From the NCBI GenBank assembly GCA_027859095.1, contig JAQIBN010000278.1, positions 1-50,086 of the forward strand: a DNA stretch of 50,086 nucleotides. Direction: 5' to 3'. The notes under the pieces are model-generated. The model saw nothing but the letters and a program-made list of their open reading frames with translations. It was not told the origin of the DNA and searched no databases. Both the position numbers and the translations under genes were made by a program. The first letter of the stretch is position 1, and each line of letters starts with the position of its first letter. Shown piece after piece: positions 10,101-17,917 of the stretch. The stretch is from Spirochaetia bacterium (GTDB lineage Bacteria; Spirochaetota; Spirochaetia; B11-G9).

Positions 10101-11426
10101 ATGAAATATAACTGTATAATAATAGGATCAGGCCCGGCAGGGTTTTATTCGGCTTTAAGCTGTGCAAAAGAAGGATACAAAACTGCAATAATCGAAAAAA
10201 GTCAATTAGGTGGTACAGGTTTTAGAACTGGATGCCTCCCTATAAAGCGGAACCTGGATGTTATTAGAAAAATGGAAGAAGCCGTATCACTTTCCCCGAA
10301 AGGAATATCTGTAGATCCTGACTTTAGGAATAACCTATTAGAAGAGACCGAAAAATATATGGATGGTGTAGAAGATATAATTTCAAATCGACTCTATGAA
10401 GCATCTGTTGATATTTACAGGGGAGAAGGGTGCTTTATAAATGCAAATACCTTCCAAATTAATAATCAAAAACTTGAAACTGATTATTTCATTATTGCCA
10501 CAGGAACATCTCCCGGAGATTACCCAGAAATAACACTTAATAGACAAAATATACTCAGCCACATTGAAGCCTTGCAAATAAAAAAATTACCAGAGGATAT
10601 GGTAATTATTGGGGGAAATGTTGAAGGGATTGAGTTGGCATCTTTATTTTCCTCCCTGGGATTAAAAATAACAGTTATTGAACAGTTGGATCAAATTCTT
10701 AATGAAACAGACAGGGATTTAATTCAGCCTGTTCTAGATGATCTTACATCAAAAAATACTACTTTCCTGACTGATACAAAAGTTCAATCAGTGAAAACTA
10801 ATAAAAATAAAGTAATAGTCAGTCTATTGGATAAAAAAGCAATTGTAGCAGAAAAAGTAGTTCTAACTGGTGTAAGGAAAATGAATATCCCTGAAGGAAT
10901 TGAATCTACAGGAATTAATTACTCAGATAAAGGAATCCAGGTAAATAATAATCTGCAAACAAATATATCAAATATTTTTGCTGCAGGAGATATCAACGGG
11001 ATCCATGGAATGGCTCATATAGCAATACAACAGGGTATGTTAATTTGTAAAGGAATTAAGGGACACAAAGTTGTAAATGACTACAGCTCCCTCCCCAGAG
11101 CAATGTTTACATTGCCGGAAATAGCTGGTGCAGGGAAACAGGAATGGGAACTTATTAAAAAGGATATCCCACACGAAGTAAAAATATTTCCCTTAAAAAA
11201 CACATGGCGAGGCTTTTCCAGGAATATCAGTAATGGATTTATAAAACTGATATTTGAAAAAAAAATACTTACTGGGATATGGATGACTGGTCAGGATGCT
11301 TCCGAAATTTTATCAACTTCAGGGCTGCTGATTGGACAAAATATTAATGAAATGACTATTTTGAAAAACCTTTTTATCCATCCAACATTAGGAGAAGGGA
11401 TTCTTGAATCTCTCTTTAATGCTTAA
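10101..11426 (+). CDS. Dihydrolipoamide-dehydrogenase-like flavoprotein with one redox Cys missing
   Basis: This 441-residue protein has the fold of class I pyridine nucleotide-disulfide oxidoreductases. It shows an FAD-binding GSGPAG (residues 9-14), an NAD(P)-binding IIGGNVEGIELAS near residue 170, a second FAD motif FAAGDINGIHGMAHIA, and the C-terminal HPTLGEG with the conserved His-Pro. The redox site normally reads GGTCxxxGC. Here it is GGTGFRTGC, so the first cysteine is glycine (residue 40) and only Cys45 remains. It therefore cannot form the usual active-site disulfide and may act on other thiols or as a simple oxidase. No pyruvate dehydrogenase genes are nearby. The start has no clear ribosome binding site. 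Confidence 0.75.
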   Translation: MKYNCIIIGSGPAGFYSALSCAKEGYKTAIIEKSQLGGTGFRTGCLPIKRNLDVIRKMEEAVSLSPKGISVDPDFRNNLLEETEKYMDGVEDIISNRLYEASVDIYRGEGCFINANTFQINNQKLETDYFIIATGTSPGDYPEITLNRQNILSHIEALQIKKLPEDMVIIGGNVEGIELASLFSSLGLKITVIEQLDQILNETDRDLIQPVLDDLTSKNTTFLTDTKVQSVKTNKNKVIVSLLDKKAIVAEKVVLTGVRKMNIPEGIESTGINYSDKGIQVNNNLQTNISNIFAAGDINGIHGMAHIAIQQGMLICKGIKGHKVVNDYSSLPRAMFTLPEIAGAGKQEWELIKKDIPHEVKIFPLKNTWRGFSRNISNGFIKLIFEKKILTGIWMTGQDASEILSTSGLLIGQNINEMTILKNLFIHPTLGEGILESLFNA

Positions 11427-11475
11427 AGCACCCTTTCAAAGGCTATAAGCACAACGCTTATTATAGATAGATAAA

Positions 11476-11505
11476 TTGTTCTTGTAAAATGATATAATGT
11501 ATAAT
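11476..11505 (+). promoter_or_regulatory. Candidate promoter of the sigma54 activator gene
   Basis: TTGTTC (11476-11481) and TATAAT (11500-11505) are spaced by 18 bases. A second TATAAT lies at 11493-11498. Transcription would start about 8 bases before the ATG at 11520, leaving almost no leader, and no Shine-Dalgarno sequence is visible. Confidence 0.45.
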
Positions 11506-11519
11506 ATTCTGAATTTCTG

Positions 11520-12650
11520 ATGGTACATGTGGTTTTCATCGGCAATGAAAAAAAGTTATTTACTATTTTAAAAATGTCGATTCAAAATATAAATATCTCA
11601 CATATTCTATTCAATATAGATTCCTCTTTAATTATACAAAAACAGAACCCGGATATTGTCATTCTGGATCTGGATGCTGAAGGGGAGGATTGGTACCGAC
11701 TGTTACAGGTAATATTGAATCTACAAAATCCCCCTTCAATTTTAATAACCGGTTCATGCTATATTTTTGAAAGAATTATCAAAGCGATAAAGATGGGCGC
11801 CCTTGATTATATTCCAAAACCATTTAATCCTAAAAATATTTTACATATGGAAAAAGCAATTAAAAAATCAATAAGTTACAGTACTAATACAAACTATAAA
11901 AAAAATAATTTATCCCTACTTGATAGTATAATTGGAACATCTGATCAAATAGTAACAATCAAAGAACAACTTTTTTCATATGCAGAATCAGGAGCAGCAG
12001 TATTATTACTTGGAGAAAGTGGTGTAGGCAAGAATCTAATTGCGAAAAATATTCATAATATCTCAAACAGAAAAAATTATACATATAGAACAATGCATAC
12101 AGCGGCGCTACCTCCAACCCTAATAGAATCGGAACTTTATGGAACAAACACCGGTGCATTTACAGATGCAAAATCAAGAGCAGGTTATTTTGAATTAGCA
12201 AATAATGGAACATTGTTTCTGGATGAAATAGGAGAAATACATTTAGAATCACAGTTAAAACTACTAAGAATACTGGAAGAAAAAACTATTACAAGAATAG
12301 GTGGAACGAAACAGATACCTATAGATGTAAGAATTTTATCTGCTACAAATATAAATATTTTTAATGCCGTGAAAAATAAATTATTTCGAGAAGATCTGTA
12401 TTACCGAATAAATACCCTAATAATAACTATACCTCCTTTAAGGGAACGTAAAGAGGATATCCCTCTTATGGTTGATTTTTTTCTAAAAAATATGAATTAT
12501 ACTTCTAAGATTACTAATTCTGCTCTGGAAAAATTGATAGATTATCATTGGCCCGGCAACATTCGGGAACTCAAAAGTACTTTAATCAGATCAGGAATAC
12601 ATGCAGGTCATAAAAGCCCTATAAATGTATCACATATTATATTTAATTAA
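11520..12650 (+). CDS. Sigma54-type response regulator lacking a DNA-binding domain
   Basis: An N-terminal receiver (probable phospho-Asp in VILDLDAEG, near residue 50; Lys in YIPKPFNP) is followed by an AAA+ sigma54-activation domain. Walker A is GESGVGKN and Walker B is GTLFLDEIGE. The sigma54-contacting loop, consensus GAFTGA, reads GAFTDA. The arginine-finger region FREDLYYRIN and sensor II WPGNIRELK are intact. The protein ends soon after sensor II (376 residues) with no Fis-type helix-turn-helix. Activators without this domain, such as Helicobacter FlgR, act from solution. No partner kinase is adjacent. The 3' end overlaps the next, convergent gene by 8 bases. Confidence 0.82.
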   Translation: MVHVVFIGNEKKLFTILKMSIQNINISHILFNIDSSLIIQKQNPDIVILDLDAEGEDWYRLLQVILNLQNPPSILITGSCYIFERIIKAIKMGALDYIPKPFNPKNILHMEKAIKKSISYSTNTNYKKNNLSLLDSIIGTSDQIVTIKEQLFSYAESGAAVLLLGESGVGKNLIAKNIHNISNRKNYTYRTMHTAALPPTLIESELYGTNTGAFTDAKSRAGYFELANNGTLFLDEIGEIHLESQLKLLRILEEKTITRIGGTKQIPIDVRILSATNINIFNAVKNKLFREDLYYRINTLIITIPPLRERKEDIPLMVDFFLKNMNYTSKITNSALEKLIDYHWPGNIRELKSTLIRSGIHAGHKSPINVSHIIFN

Positions 12651-13122
12651 TTTTCCGAACCTTTATACCTTCAACAACCGGATATTTCTGACCTGTTTCA
12701 TCTTCACTATATCCCAGATATTTACCCATAACGAGAATATGGGTATTTAGTAATATTTCAGCTGGATTTGGTGTTCTGGAGCGTCTTACAGGAATCATTG
12801 AAGCAAATTCAAGCCCCTGGACCTGAACAAAACATTTGTACATCGTTACATTCTCCAGACCTTCCCACTCCCCGTATGAAATCTCAAACATCCCAACAAA
12901 ACTTTCCTCATCTGCATAAAGAACCTCCCGGGCAGAAACAACACCATCAAGAATTATATATTGATTCATATCTATTTCATTACTTTTATTAGACTCAACC
13001 ATAATGACCAGGTCTTTAAGGGAGAGATCAAAATCCAGTTGGGTTTCTAAATCAGAAGCAACTTGAGCAGACAAACTAAATAGAATACTTAGAAAGAAAA
13101 ATATGAAAATATATTTTTTCAT
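12643..13122 (-). CDS. Small secreted protein, possibly OB-fold
   Basis: The 159-residue protein starts with a clear signal peptide (basic MKK, hydrophobic IFIFFFLSILFSLSA), so it is exported. The mature part is beta-rich with a segment IILDGVVSAREVLY and a C-terminal HILVMGKYLGYSEDE, a pattern compatible with an OB-fold, but I cannot name the family. The ATG at 13122 has GAGG seven bases upstream and a good promoter at 13143-13171, so it is a monocistronic gene divergent from the STAS gene. Confidence 0.6.
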   Translation of the reverse strand: MKKYIFIFFFLSILFSLSAQVASDLETQLDFDLSLKDLVIMVESNKSNEIDMNQYIILDGVVSAREVLYADEESFVGMFEISYGEWEGLENVTMYKCFVQVQGLEFASMIPVRRSRTPNPAEILLNTHILVMGKYLGYSEDETGQKYPVVEGIKVRKIN

Positions 13123-13142
13123 GAAATACCTCTTAATCCTTG

Positions 13143-13171
13143 ATATTAAATCGTAAAAAGCCCCTGGTCAA
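13143..13171 (-). promoter_or_regulatory. Promoter of the small secreted protein gene
   Basis: On the minus strand TTGACC (13171-13166), a 17-base spacer and TAATAT (13148-13143) form a good sigma70-type promoter. It lies just upstream of the ATG at 13122. Confidence 0.6.
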
Positions 13172-13293
13172 GTTCAGTTCAATAAACAATTTGCCGAAAA
13201 TAAAAATATCGGCTTGATAAATTGATAACTGCTTGATAGAATTAGGAGAGTATACTATATATTATGTATATTTATACTCTTTTTACAGTAAAT

Positions 13294-13322
13294 TTGACAA
13301 ATTAAGAAATGCCGACTAATAT
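13294..13322 (+). promoter_or_regulatory. Promoter of the STAS-pspA-regulator unit
   Basis: TTGACA (13294-13299), a 17-base spacer and TAATAT (13317-13322) match the sigma70 consensus closely, 35 bases before the ATG. Just upstream, AGAGTATA (13247-13254) and TATACTCT (13273-13280) form an inverted repeat followed by TTTT, which could be an operator or insulate against upstream transcription. Confidence 0.65.
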
Positions 13323-13357
13323 AGCATTATATTTAGGGCAATTCAGAAAGAGGGCGC

Positions 13358-13909
13358 ATGAGTAATAATGAAATAGTACCAGGATTTGATGATGAAAGAG
13401 ATGATAGTCTTAAAATTCGATTACAAAAGATAGAAGAAACAGAAAACTGTCTGGTACTTTACCTGACTGGATACATTGATACGTATAACTCTAATTTCTT
13501 TCAGAAGCGAGTCTCTAAAGCAGTCGAAGCTGGCTATACAAAACTTGTATTCAATTGTGGCGGATTGAATTATGTTTCCAGTACAGGAATTGGTTCTTTC
13601 ACTGCATTTTTAAAAGCAGTGCGTCCAAGAGGTGGTGATCTGGTTTTATTGGAAATACAACCAAAAGTATATGAAGTATTCCAACTGCTGGGTTTCTCTC
13701 AATTTTTTAATATTAAGGACAGTTTAACTGAAGCTGTAGAGTTTTTTGGCTCCAGTAAAGAAAAAGGTACTTCTGATGTCTTTCCTAAAATATTCCAATG
13801 CCCAATTTGTGCAAAAAAACTTAAAGCTACAAAATCAGGTCGATTTAGATGCTCTGAGTGTAAAACAATTCTTGCAATTGATAATTCAGGTCAGGTTTTT
13901 CTAGGCTAG
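13358..13909 (+). CDS. STAS-domain anti-sigma-factor antagonist with C-terminal zinc ribbon
   Basis: Residues 15-125 form a STAS domain like SpoIIAA. The phosphorylatable serine is likely in NYVSSTGIGSF. The last 45 residues form a zinc ribbon with two pairs of cysteines, CPIC and CSEC. STAS antagonists bind a serine kinase/anti-sigma factor and free a sigma factor; the ribbon suggests an added metal or nucleic-acid contact. It leads a unit with pspA and a winged-helix regulator, so I infer a link to envelope stress. A GAGGG lies upstream of the ATG and a strong promoter is at 13294-13322. Confidence 0.8.
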   Translation: MSNNEIVPGFDDERDDSLKIRLQKIEETENCLVLYLTGYIDTYNSNFFQKRVSKAVEAGYTKLVFNCGGLNYVSSTGIGSFTAFLKAVRPRGGDLVLLEIQPKVYEVFQLLGFSQFFNIKDSLTEAVEFFGSSKEKGTSDVFPKIFQCPICAKKLKATKSGRFRCSECKTILAIDNSGQVFLG

Positions 13910-13964
13910 GTGTACAACTTAGAACTAAAGCGATTTATCCAGCCAGTAGATTAAGGAGATTCCT

Positions 13965-14666
13965 GTGGGGTTATTTAGTCGATTCGGACAAATGTTAAAA
14001 TCCAATATAAATGATATGATAAGTAAATCTGAGAACCCTGAAAAAATGCTTTCGCAGATTATTATAGATATGAATCAGCAGCTTATAGAATCTAAAAAGA
14101 GTGTAGCATCCTCTATTGCAGATGAAAAGCGATTGGAAAGACAGATGCGTAATAATAAGTCTCTGTCTAAAGAATGGGAAGAAAAAGCTATGCTGGCAGT
14201 GAAAGCAGGCAAAGATGATCTTGCAAAAGAAGCTCTTCTTCGAAAACAGGAATTTGATAATCTATATAACCAGTACAAACCTCAATGGGAAACTCAACAC
14301 GAAGCAGTAGAAAAATTAAAAACAGCGCTACGCCAACTACAGCAAAAAATAGAAGAAGCTCAACGTAAAAAAAACTTACTTGTGGCCAGATCTAAAAGGG
14401 CACACGCTCAGAAAAAAATGCAGGATACAGTCTCCGGTTTATCAGATAATTCAGCCTTTGAGGTATTTGACAGAATGACTGCGAAAGTTGAAAGACTTGA
14501 AGCAGAAAATGAAGCAACTCTTGAAATATCTGAAATTGAAAATAATGAATTAAACCTGGAAAAGCAGTTTGCTGAACTCGAAAGTGGAACAGCTTCAGCA
14601 GACCTTCTACTGGAAGAACTTAAAGAAAGTATGATAGAGAAGGATGAACCCAAAAAACTTAACTGA
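13965..14666 (+). CDS. pspA: Phage-shock protein A family (PspA/IM30)
   Basis: PspA proteins bind stressed inner membranes as large ESCRT-III-like oligomers. The 233 residues are almost all charged coiled coil. The opening MGLFSRFGQMLKSNINDMIS with NPEKMLSQII is typical of the family's amphipathic helix and first hairpin. The start is GTG at 13965, preceded by AAGGAG six bases upstream. The neighbouring STAS and winged-helix genes, plus NfeD/SPFH genes further on, make an envelope-stress setting likely. No PspB, PspC or PspF genes are seen. Confidence 0.9.
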   Translation: MGLFSRFGQMLKSNINDMISKSENPEKMLSQIIIDMNQQLIESKKSVASSIADEKRLERQMRNNKSLSKEWEEKAMLAVKAGKDDLAKEALLRKQEFDNLYNQYKPQWETQHEAVEKLKTALRQLQQKIEEAQRKKNLLVARSKRAHAQKKMQDTVSGLSDNSAFEVFDRMTAKVERLEAENEATLEISEIENNELNLEKQFAELESGTASADLLLEELKESMIEKDEPKKLN

Positions 14667-15279
14667 TGTTTGTGTATTATCAGAAAATCCTTATTTTATT
14701 AATCGTGTAAAAATTTTCAGCCAAAATTCAAATATCTCTTTCGGTTACAGTAGGAACTCTTCTTGTAAATCAACAGTAAATCTATATCTAATTGATATAC
14801 ACAGTCTCGAATCTTTTCTGAAGGAACAAACTAATTCAAATAACATTAAATTTATGGTTTATGGACAACAAAAGGATATTGCCCACTCCTACAGTTCCGG
14901 CTGTATTGATTTCCTGAAAGATCCATGGGATAAAGATGAACTCGAAGCTCGTATTCTTAAAATTATTGGTAGAACTAACTCAGATATCCAATGGGATATG
15001 CTTAAACTATCCAGCGCTAGTCTTACTTTAGAAAGTTCTTCTATTGATATAAGTATAGAAGAGTATCTAATATTGAAAAAATTATTGGAAAATAGAGGTG
15101 AAGCTGTGCCAAGAGAAGCTCTCTTATTTGCTCTCTGGGGAAAATACAAAGATGACTCCAGAGTTATTGATATGCATATTTCCAATCTGAGAAAGAAAAT
15201 CCTGATTCTCAAGAAAAAAAATAAATTATGTTGTGGTACTATAAAGACAGTTAGAAATTATGGATATATGATTATTTAA
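14644..15279 (+). CDS. OmpR-type winged-helix regulator with atypical receiver
   Basis: The C-terminal 100 residues form an OmpR/PhoB winged helix (IEEYLILKKLLENRGEAVPRE, recognition helix SRVIDMHISNLRKKI, wing KTVRNYGYMII). The N-terminal domain resembles a receiver with an Asp in LYLIDIHS and a Lys in DFLKDPWD, but the acidic pair after beta-1 is Ser-Glu (VCVLSENPY), so phosphorylation is doubtful. The ATG lies within the last 23 bases of pspA, implying coupled expression and possible control of the psp unit. No histidine kinase is adjacent. Confidence 0.8.
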   Translation: MNPKNLTDVCVLSENPYFINRVKIFSQNSNISFGYSRNSSCKSTVNLYLIDIHSLESFLKEQTNSNNIKFMVYGQQKDIAHSYSSGCIDFLKDPWDKDELEARILKIIGRTNSDIQWDMLKLSSASLTLESSSIDISIEEYLILKKLLENRGEAVPREALLFALWGKYKDDSRVIDMHISNLRKKILILKKKNKLCCGTIKTVRNYGYMII

Positions 15280-15302
15280 AGATTCTGGTTAAGAATTCTT
15301 TT

Positions 15303-15920
15303 TTATACTGATTCAAACAGTTCCTTAATATCCACAAAAAATCCCTTCAGGACATCAGATTCTGCTTTAGTATTCTTTTCCCTCCAGTCAGCAGGAGGAA
15401 TTAGTGTTCCATCATCATATTTGCCTGAGTTGTCTCCTTCCGATATTAAATGAAAAACTCTTATATACTTATTCCCAGGATCTACAATCCAGTATTCCTT
15501 TACTCCAACCCTTTCATATAAATAAAATTTTTCACTAAGGTCCTTTTTTGAAGTTGAAGGAGAAAGAATCTCCACAATCAAATCCGGTGCACCCAGACAG
15601 CCGCTATCTATTATTTTGGAAGTATCACAAATAACAGAAAGATCAGGCTGAACAACCGTGTTTATTTTATCTTCATTATCAAGTGGAAAGACTGGAAGCA
15701 TGACATCGAAAGGGGCTGAAAATACCCCGCATGATTTTTTTGCTAAAAAATTAAATAAAGCTGAAAATAATCTCCCGGATATCAACTGATGCCTACTGGT
15801 AGGAGCCGGACTCATATTGTACGCCACTCCATCTATCAATTCCCAGCGCTCATCTTCCGGCCAGGAACAGTATTCTTTATATGTGTATTTTTGATCTGAT
15901 TTTTTTAAAGGCAATCCCAT
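15303..15920 (-). CDS. Uma2 family (DUF820) putative restriction-like nuclease
   Basis: Uma2 proteins have a PD-(D/E)xK nuclease fold and are common in cyanobacteria and other environmental bacteria; their function is unproven. Key motifs are WELIDGVAYNMSPAPTSRHQ, PDLSVIC, and the core GAPDLIVEILSPSTSKKDLSEK...EYWIVDP with the expected Asp, Glu and Lys. I prefer the ATG at 15920 (MGLPLKKSDQ), with GGAG nine bases upstream, over the track start at 15929, which abuts the Shine-Dalgarno. This gives 205 residues. Its leader and first 15 or so codons resemble those of the gene at 16078-16308. Confidence 0.82.
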   Translation of the reverse strand: MGLPLKKSDQKYTYKEYCSWPEDERWELIDGVAYNMSPAPTSRHQLISGRLFSALFNFLAKKSCGVFSAPFDVMLPVFPLDNEDKINTVVQPDLSVICDTSKIIDSGCLGAPDLIVEILSPSTSKKDLSEKFYLYERVGVKEYWIVDPGNKYIRVFHLISEGDNSGKYDDGTLIPPADWREKNTKAESDVLKGFFVDIKELFESV

Positions 15921-15942
15921 CTTTTTCATCTCCTATATTATA

Positions 15943-15972
15943 ATAGTAAAATACTAATAAAGAAAGTGTCAA
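15943..15972 (-). promoter_or_regulatory. Promoter of the Uma2 gene
   Basis: On the minus strand TTGACA (15972-15967) and TACTAT (15948-15943) are separated by 18 bases, with ATAGGAG and the ATG at 15920 following. This suggests the Uma2 gene has its own transcript, separate from the small gene upstream. Confidence 0.5.
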
Positions 15973-16077
15973 TTTTTCTTCATCTATAACTATATATGGG
16001 TATAAATAGATTTTTGCTTCAGGAATTTTTTAGAATTTAGAGTTTTTAACTCAAAAAGATTGGTTATTATAATAATC

Positions 16078-16308
16078 TTATACAGTATTTTCATTAGAAA
16101 TAATTATAGTTTCAAATATTTCTTGTGCCTTATCTGTATCTCCTATGTTTGCAAGTGCAGCGATTATTTTCGAATAAGCTATTACTCTGCTATCTTCATC
16201 TAATTCAAAATTATCAGCAGCACCACGTGCAGATTCATGATCTCCTATGCTTGCAAATATTTCTGCATAGGTATATTTTTGATCTGATTTGTTTAAAGGT
16301 ATAGCCAT
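16078..16308 (-). CDS. Chimeric small protein: Uma2-like N-terminus plus helical-repeat segment
   Basis: The track begins at 16449, but the ATG at 16308 has an excellent GGAGG eight bases upstream, giving 76 residues. The first 15 residues (MAIPLNKSDQKYTYA) closely match the Uma2 protein next door (MGLPLKKSDQKYTYK), and the two leaders are also similar. The rest has no Uma2 nuclease core. It contains a helical pattern (SKIIAALANIGDTDKAQEIFE) that resembles a TPR/PPR-type hairpin. It looks like a recombination product or decayed paralogue; whether it is functional is unknown. Confidence 0.5.
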   Translation of the reverse strand: MAIPLNKSDQKYTYAEIFASIGDHESARGAADNFELDEDSRVIAYSKIIAALANIGDTDKAQEIFETIIISNENTV

Positions 16309-16395
16309 CTTTTCCACCTCCTTAATTATAAACAAATTTTTCTGAAAATAAAGTACTATTTGAAGTCGATTGTTCTCTCCTTCTTTATTATGGGC

Positions 16396-16416
16396 AAAAG
16401 TGAAAAGTGAAAAGTG
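16396..16416. repeat. Three tandem copies of a heptamer
   Basis: AAAAGTG is repeated three times perfectly, followed by AAAA, in the spacer before the NfeD gene. It is a short microsatellite-like repeat with no visible function. Confidence 0.6.
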
Positions 16417-16503
16417 AAAAACTTTCTCTTTTTTTACTTCCCATTTCAACCAATGCTGATTAAACTAATAAGTATATATGTTAAATTATTGTGGGGTTAC
16501 TAA

Positions 16504-16995
16504 ATGTTTTTAAGTCCTCCCTTCCTATGGTCACTTTTAGGATTACTTTTAATAACAGCAGAAATGTTTATTCCGGGGTTTGTAATATTCTTTTTTGGAT
16601 CAGGAGCAATTATAACAGGATTTCTTTCTGTTTTAATTCCAGGTTTATCCTCCAATTTTGCACTCCAGGGTATTATATGGATTCTATCTTCAGTTTTCAC
16701 CTTTGGATTTTTTAGGAAAAAATTTACTAAAATTTTTAGAGGAACAATACTAAACAAGGAAATTGAAACCGATTTAGGCTGTACAGTAAAGGTTATAGAA
16801 GCAATTACTCCAGAAAAACCAGGCCGGGTAAGATATCAGGGGACAAGCTGGAAAGCCATAAGTTATACAGAAAGCTTCGAACCAGGATCAATGGTAGATA
16901 TAATAAAAGAAGAAAGTCTTACTTTCATAGTTTCAAGTACAATTTTCGAAGATAATAATAAATTACCAGAAGAAAAAGGAGAAAAAGATGGGTAG
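16504..16995 (+). CDS. Short NfeD-family membrane protein
   Basis: The 163-residue protein has three hydrophobic segments in its first 80 residues (LLGLLLITAEMFIPGFVIFFFG and following), then a soluble OB-fold-like domain (LGCTVKVIEAITPEKPGRVRYQG). It lacks the serine-protease domain of long NfeD, so it is the NfeD1b type. Such proteins are almost always encoded with SPFH proteins, as here: its stop overlaps the first SPFH gene by 8 bases. Together they probably organise membrane microdomains. Confidence 0.85.
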   Translation: MFLSPPFLWSLLGLLLITAEMFIPGFVIFFFGSGAIITGFLSVLIPGLSSNFALQGIIWILSSVFTFGFFRKKFTKIFRGTILNKEIETDLGCTVKVIEAITPEKPGRVRYQGTSWKAISYTESFEPGSMVDIIKEESLTFIVSSTIFEDNNKLPEEKGEKDG

Positions 16996-17917
16996 TATTT
17001 TTTCAATTTACCTGCTTGCATTTGTTGTTATAATAATTTTCTTTAAACTGATTCGGATAGTTCCGGAACAGCAAAGTTTTGTTATTGAGCAATTTGGTAA
17101 ATACAGTAAAACATTAGCAGCAGGATTACATCTTGTAATTCCATTTATTCAGAAAATAGCCTATAAACATACTTTAAAAGAAGATGTTATAGATGTTGAC
17201 CCACAGGTTTGTATTACAAATGATAATGTTCAGGTAACTGTAGATGGCATACTCTATATAAAAGTCGTAGATCCGGTTAAAGCAAGTTACGGAATTGATA
17301 ATTACAGGTTTGCCACAGCTCAGTTGGCGAAAACTACTATGAGATCAGAAATTGGTCGTCTTGAACTGGATCGTGCATTTTCAGAGAGAGATGAAGTTAA
17401 TGACAACATTGTTAAATCAGTTGATGAAGCATCAGACCCCTGGGGAATAAAAGTAACAAGGTATGAAATAAAAGATATTTATCCAACACTGACTATTGAA
17501 AGTGCCATGGAACAGCAGATGAGGGCAGAACGTGAGAAGCGAGCTGAAATTTTGGCAAGTGAAGGTGAAAAAGAATCTCGTATCAATGTCTCACGAGGAA
17601 AAAGACAGGAAGCTATAAATATTAGTCAGGGCGAAAAACAAAGAATGATAAATGTGTCTGAAGGCAAATCACAATCAATAGAACTCGTAGCGGAAGCTAC
17701 AGCAGAAGGTCTAAAAGATATTGCTTCTGCACTCCAGCTCCCTAAAGGCCGCACTGCTATGTCAGTAAGACTTGCAGAACAATATGTAGAACGTTTCGGA
17801 GAAATCCTGAAAGGAGCAGAAACTTCTGTTCTACCATCTGATATTGCAAGTCTAAAAGGTCTGGTAGACACTGTTCTTCCAGCTCTCTCATCATCTGCAA
17901 AAGGAGGTATAGAATGA
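16988..17917 (+). CDS. SPFH/Band 7 protein (paraslipin, QmcA type), copy 1
   Basis: One N-terminal membrane helix (SIYLLAFVVIIIFFKLI) is followed by an SPFH domain (VIEQFGKYSKTLAAGLHLVIPFI, NVQVTVDGILYIKVVDPVKASYGI), then a charged coiled coil (EQQMRAEREKRAEILASEGEKES) and a hydrophobic tail. At 309 residues it is typical of stomatin-like paraslipins, which form ring-like membrane scaffolds. It overlaps nfeD upstream and the second SPFH gene downstream (ATGA), so the three proteins are probably made together. Confidence 0.9.
   Translation: MGSIFSIYLLAFVVIIIFFKLIRIVPEQQSFVIEQFGKYSKTLAAGLHLVIPFIQKIAYKHTLKEDVIDVDPQVCITNDNVQVTVDGILYIKVVDPVKASYGIDNYRFATAQLAKTTMRSEIGRLELDRAFSERDEVNDNIVKSVDEASDPWGIKVTRYEIKDIYPTLTIESAMEQQMRAEREKRAEILASEGEKESRINVSRGKRQEAINISQGEKQRMINVSEGKSQSIELVAEATAEGLKDIASALQLPKGRTAMSVRLAEQYVERFGEILKGAETSVLPSDIASLKGLVDTVLPALSSSAKGGIE

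Noticed and set aside
15303-16308. Uma2 and neighbour as a defence island
   Set aside because: No other defence genes are adjacent, and Uma2 alone is not evidence for one.
16396-16416. CRISPR-like reading of the heptamer repeats
   Set aside because: Units are 7 bases with no spacers; it is a simple tandem repeat.
16309-16449. N-terminal extension of the small chimeric gene in the track
   Set aside because: It runs through the Shine-Dalgarno and heptamer repeat; the internal ATG at 16308 has a perfect ribosome binding site.
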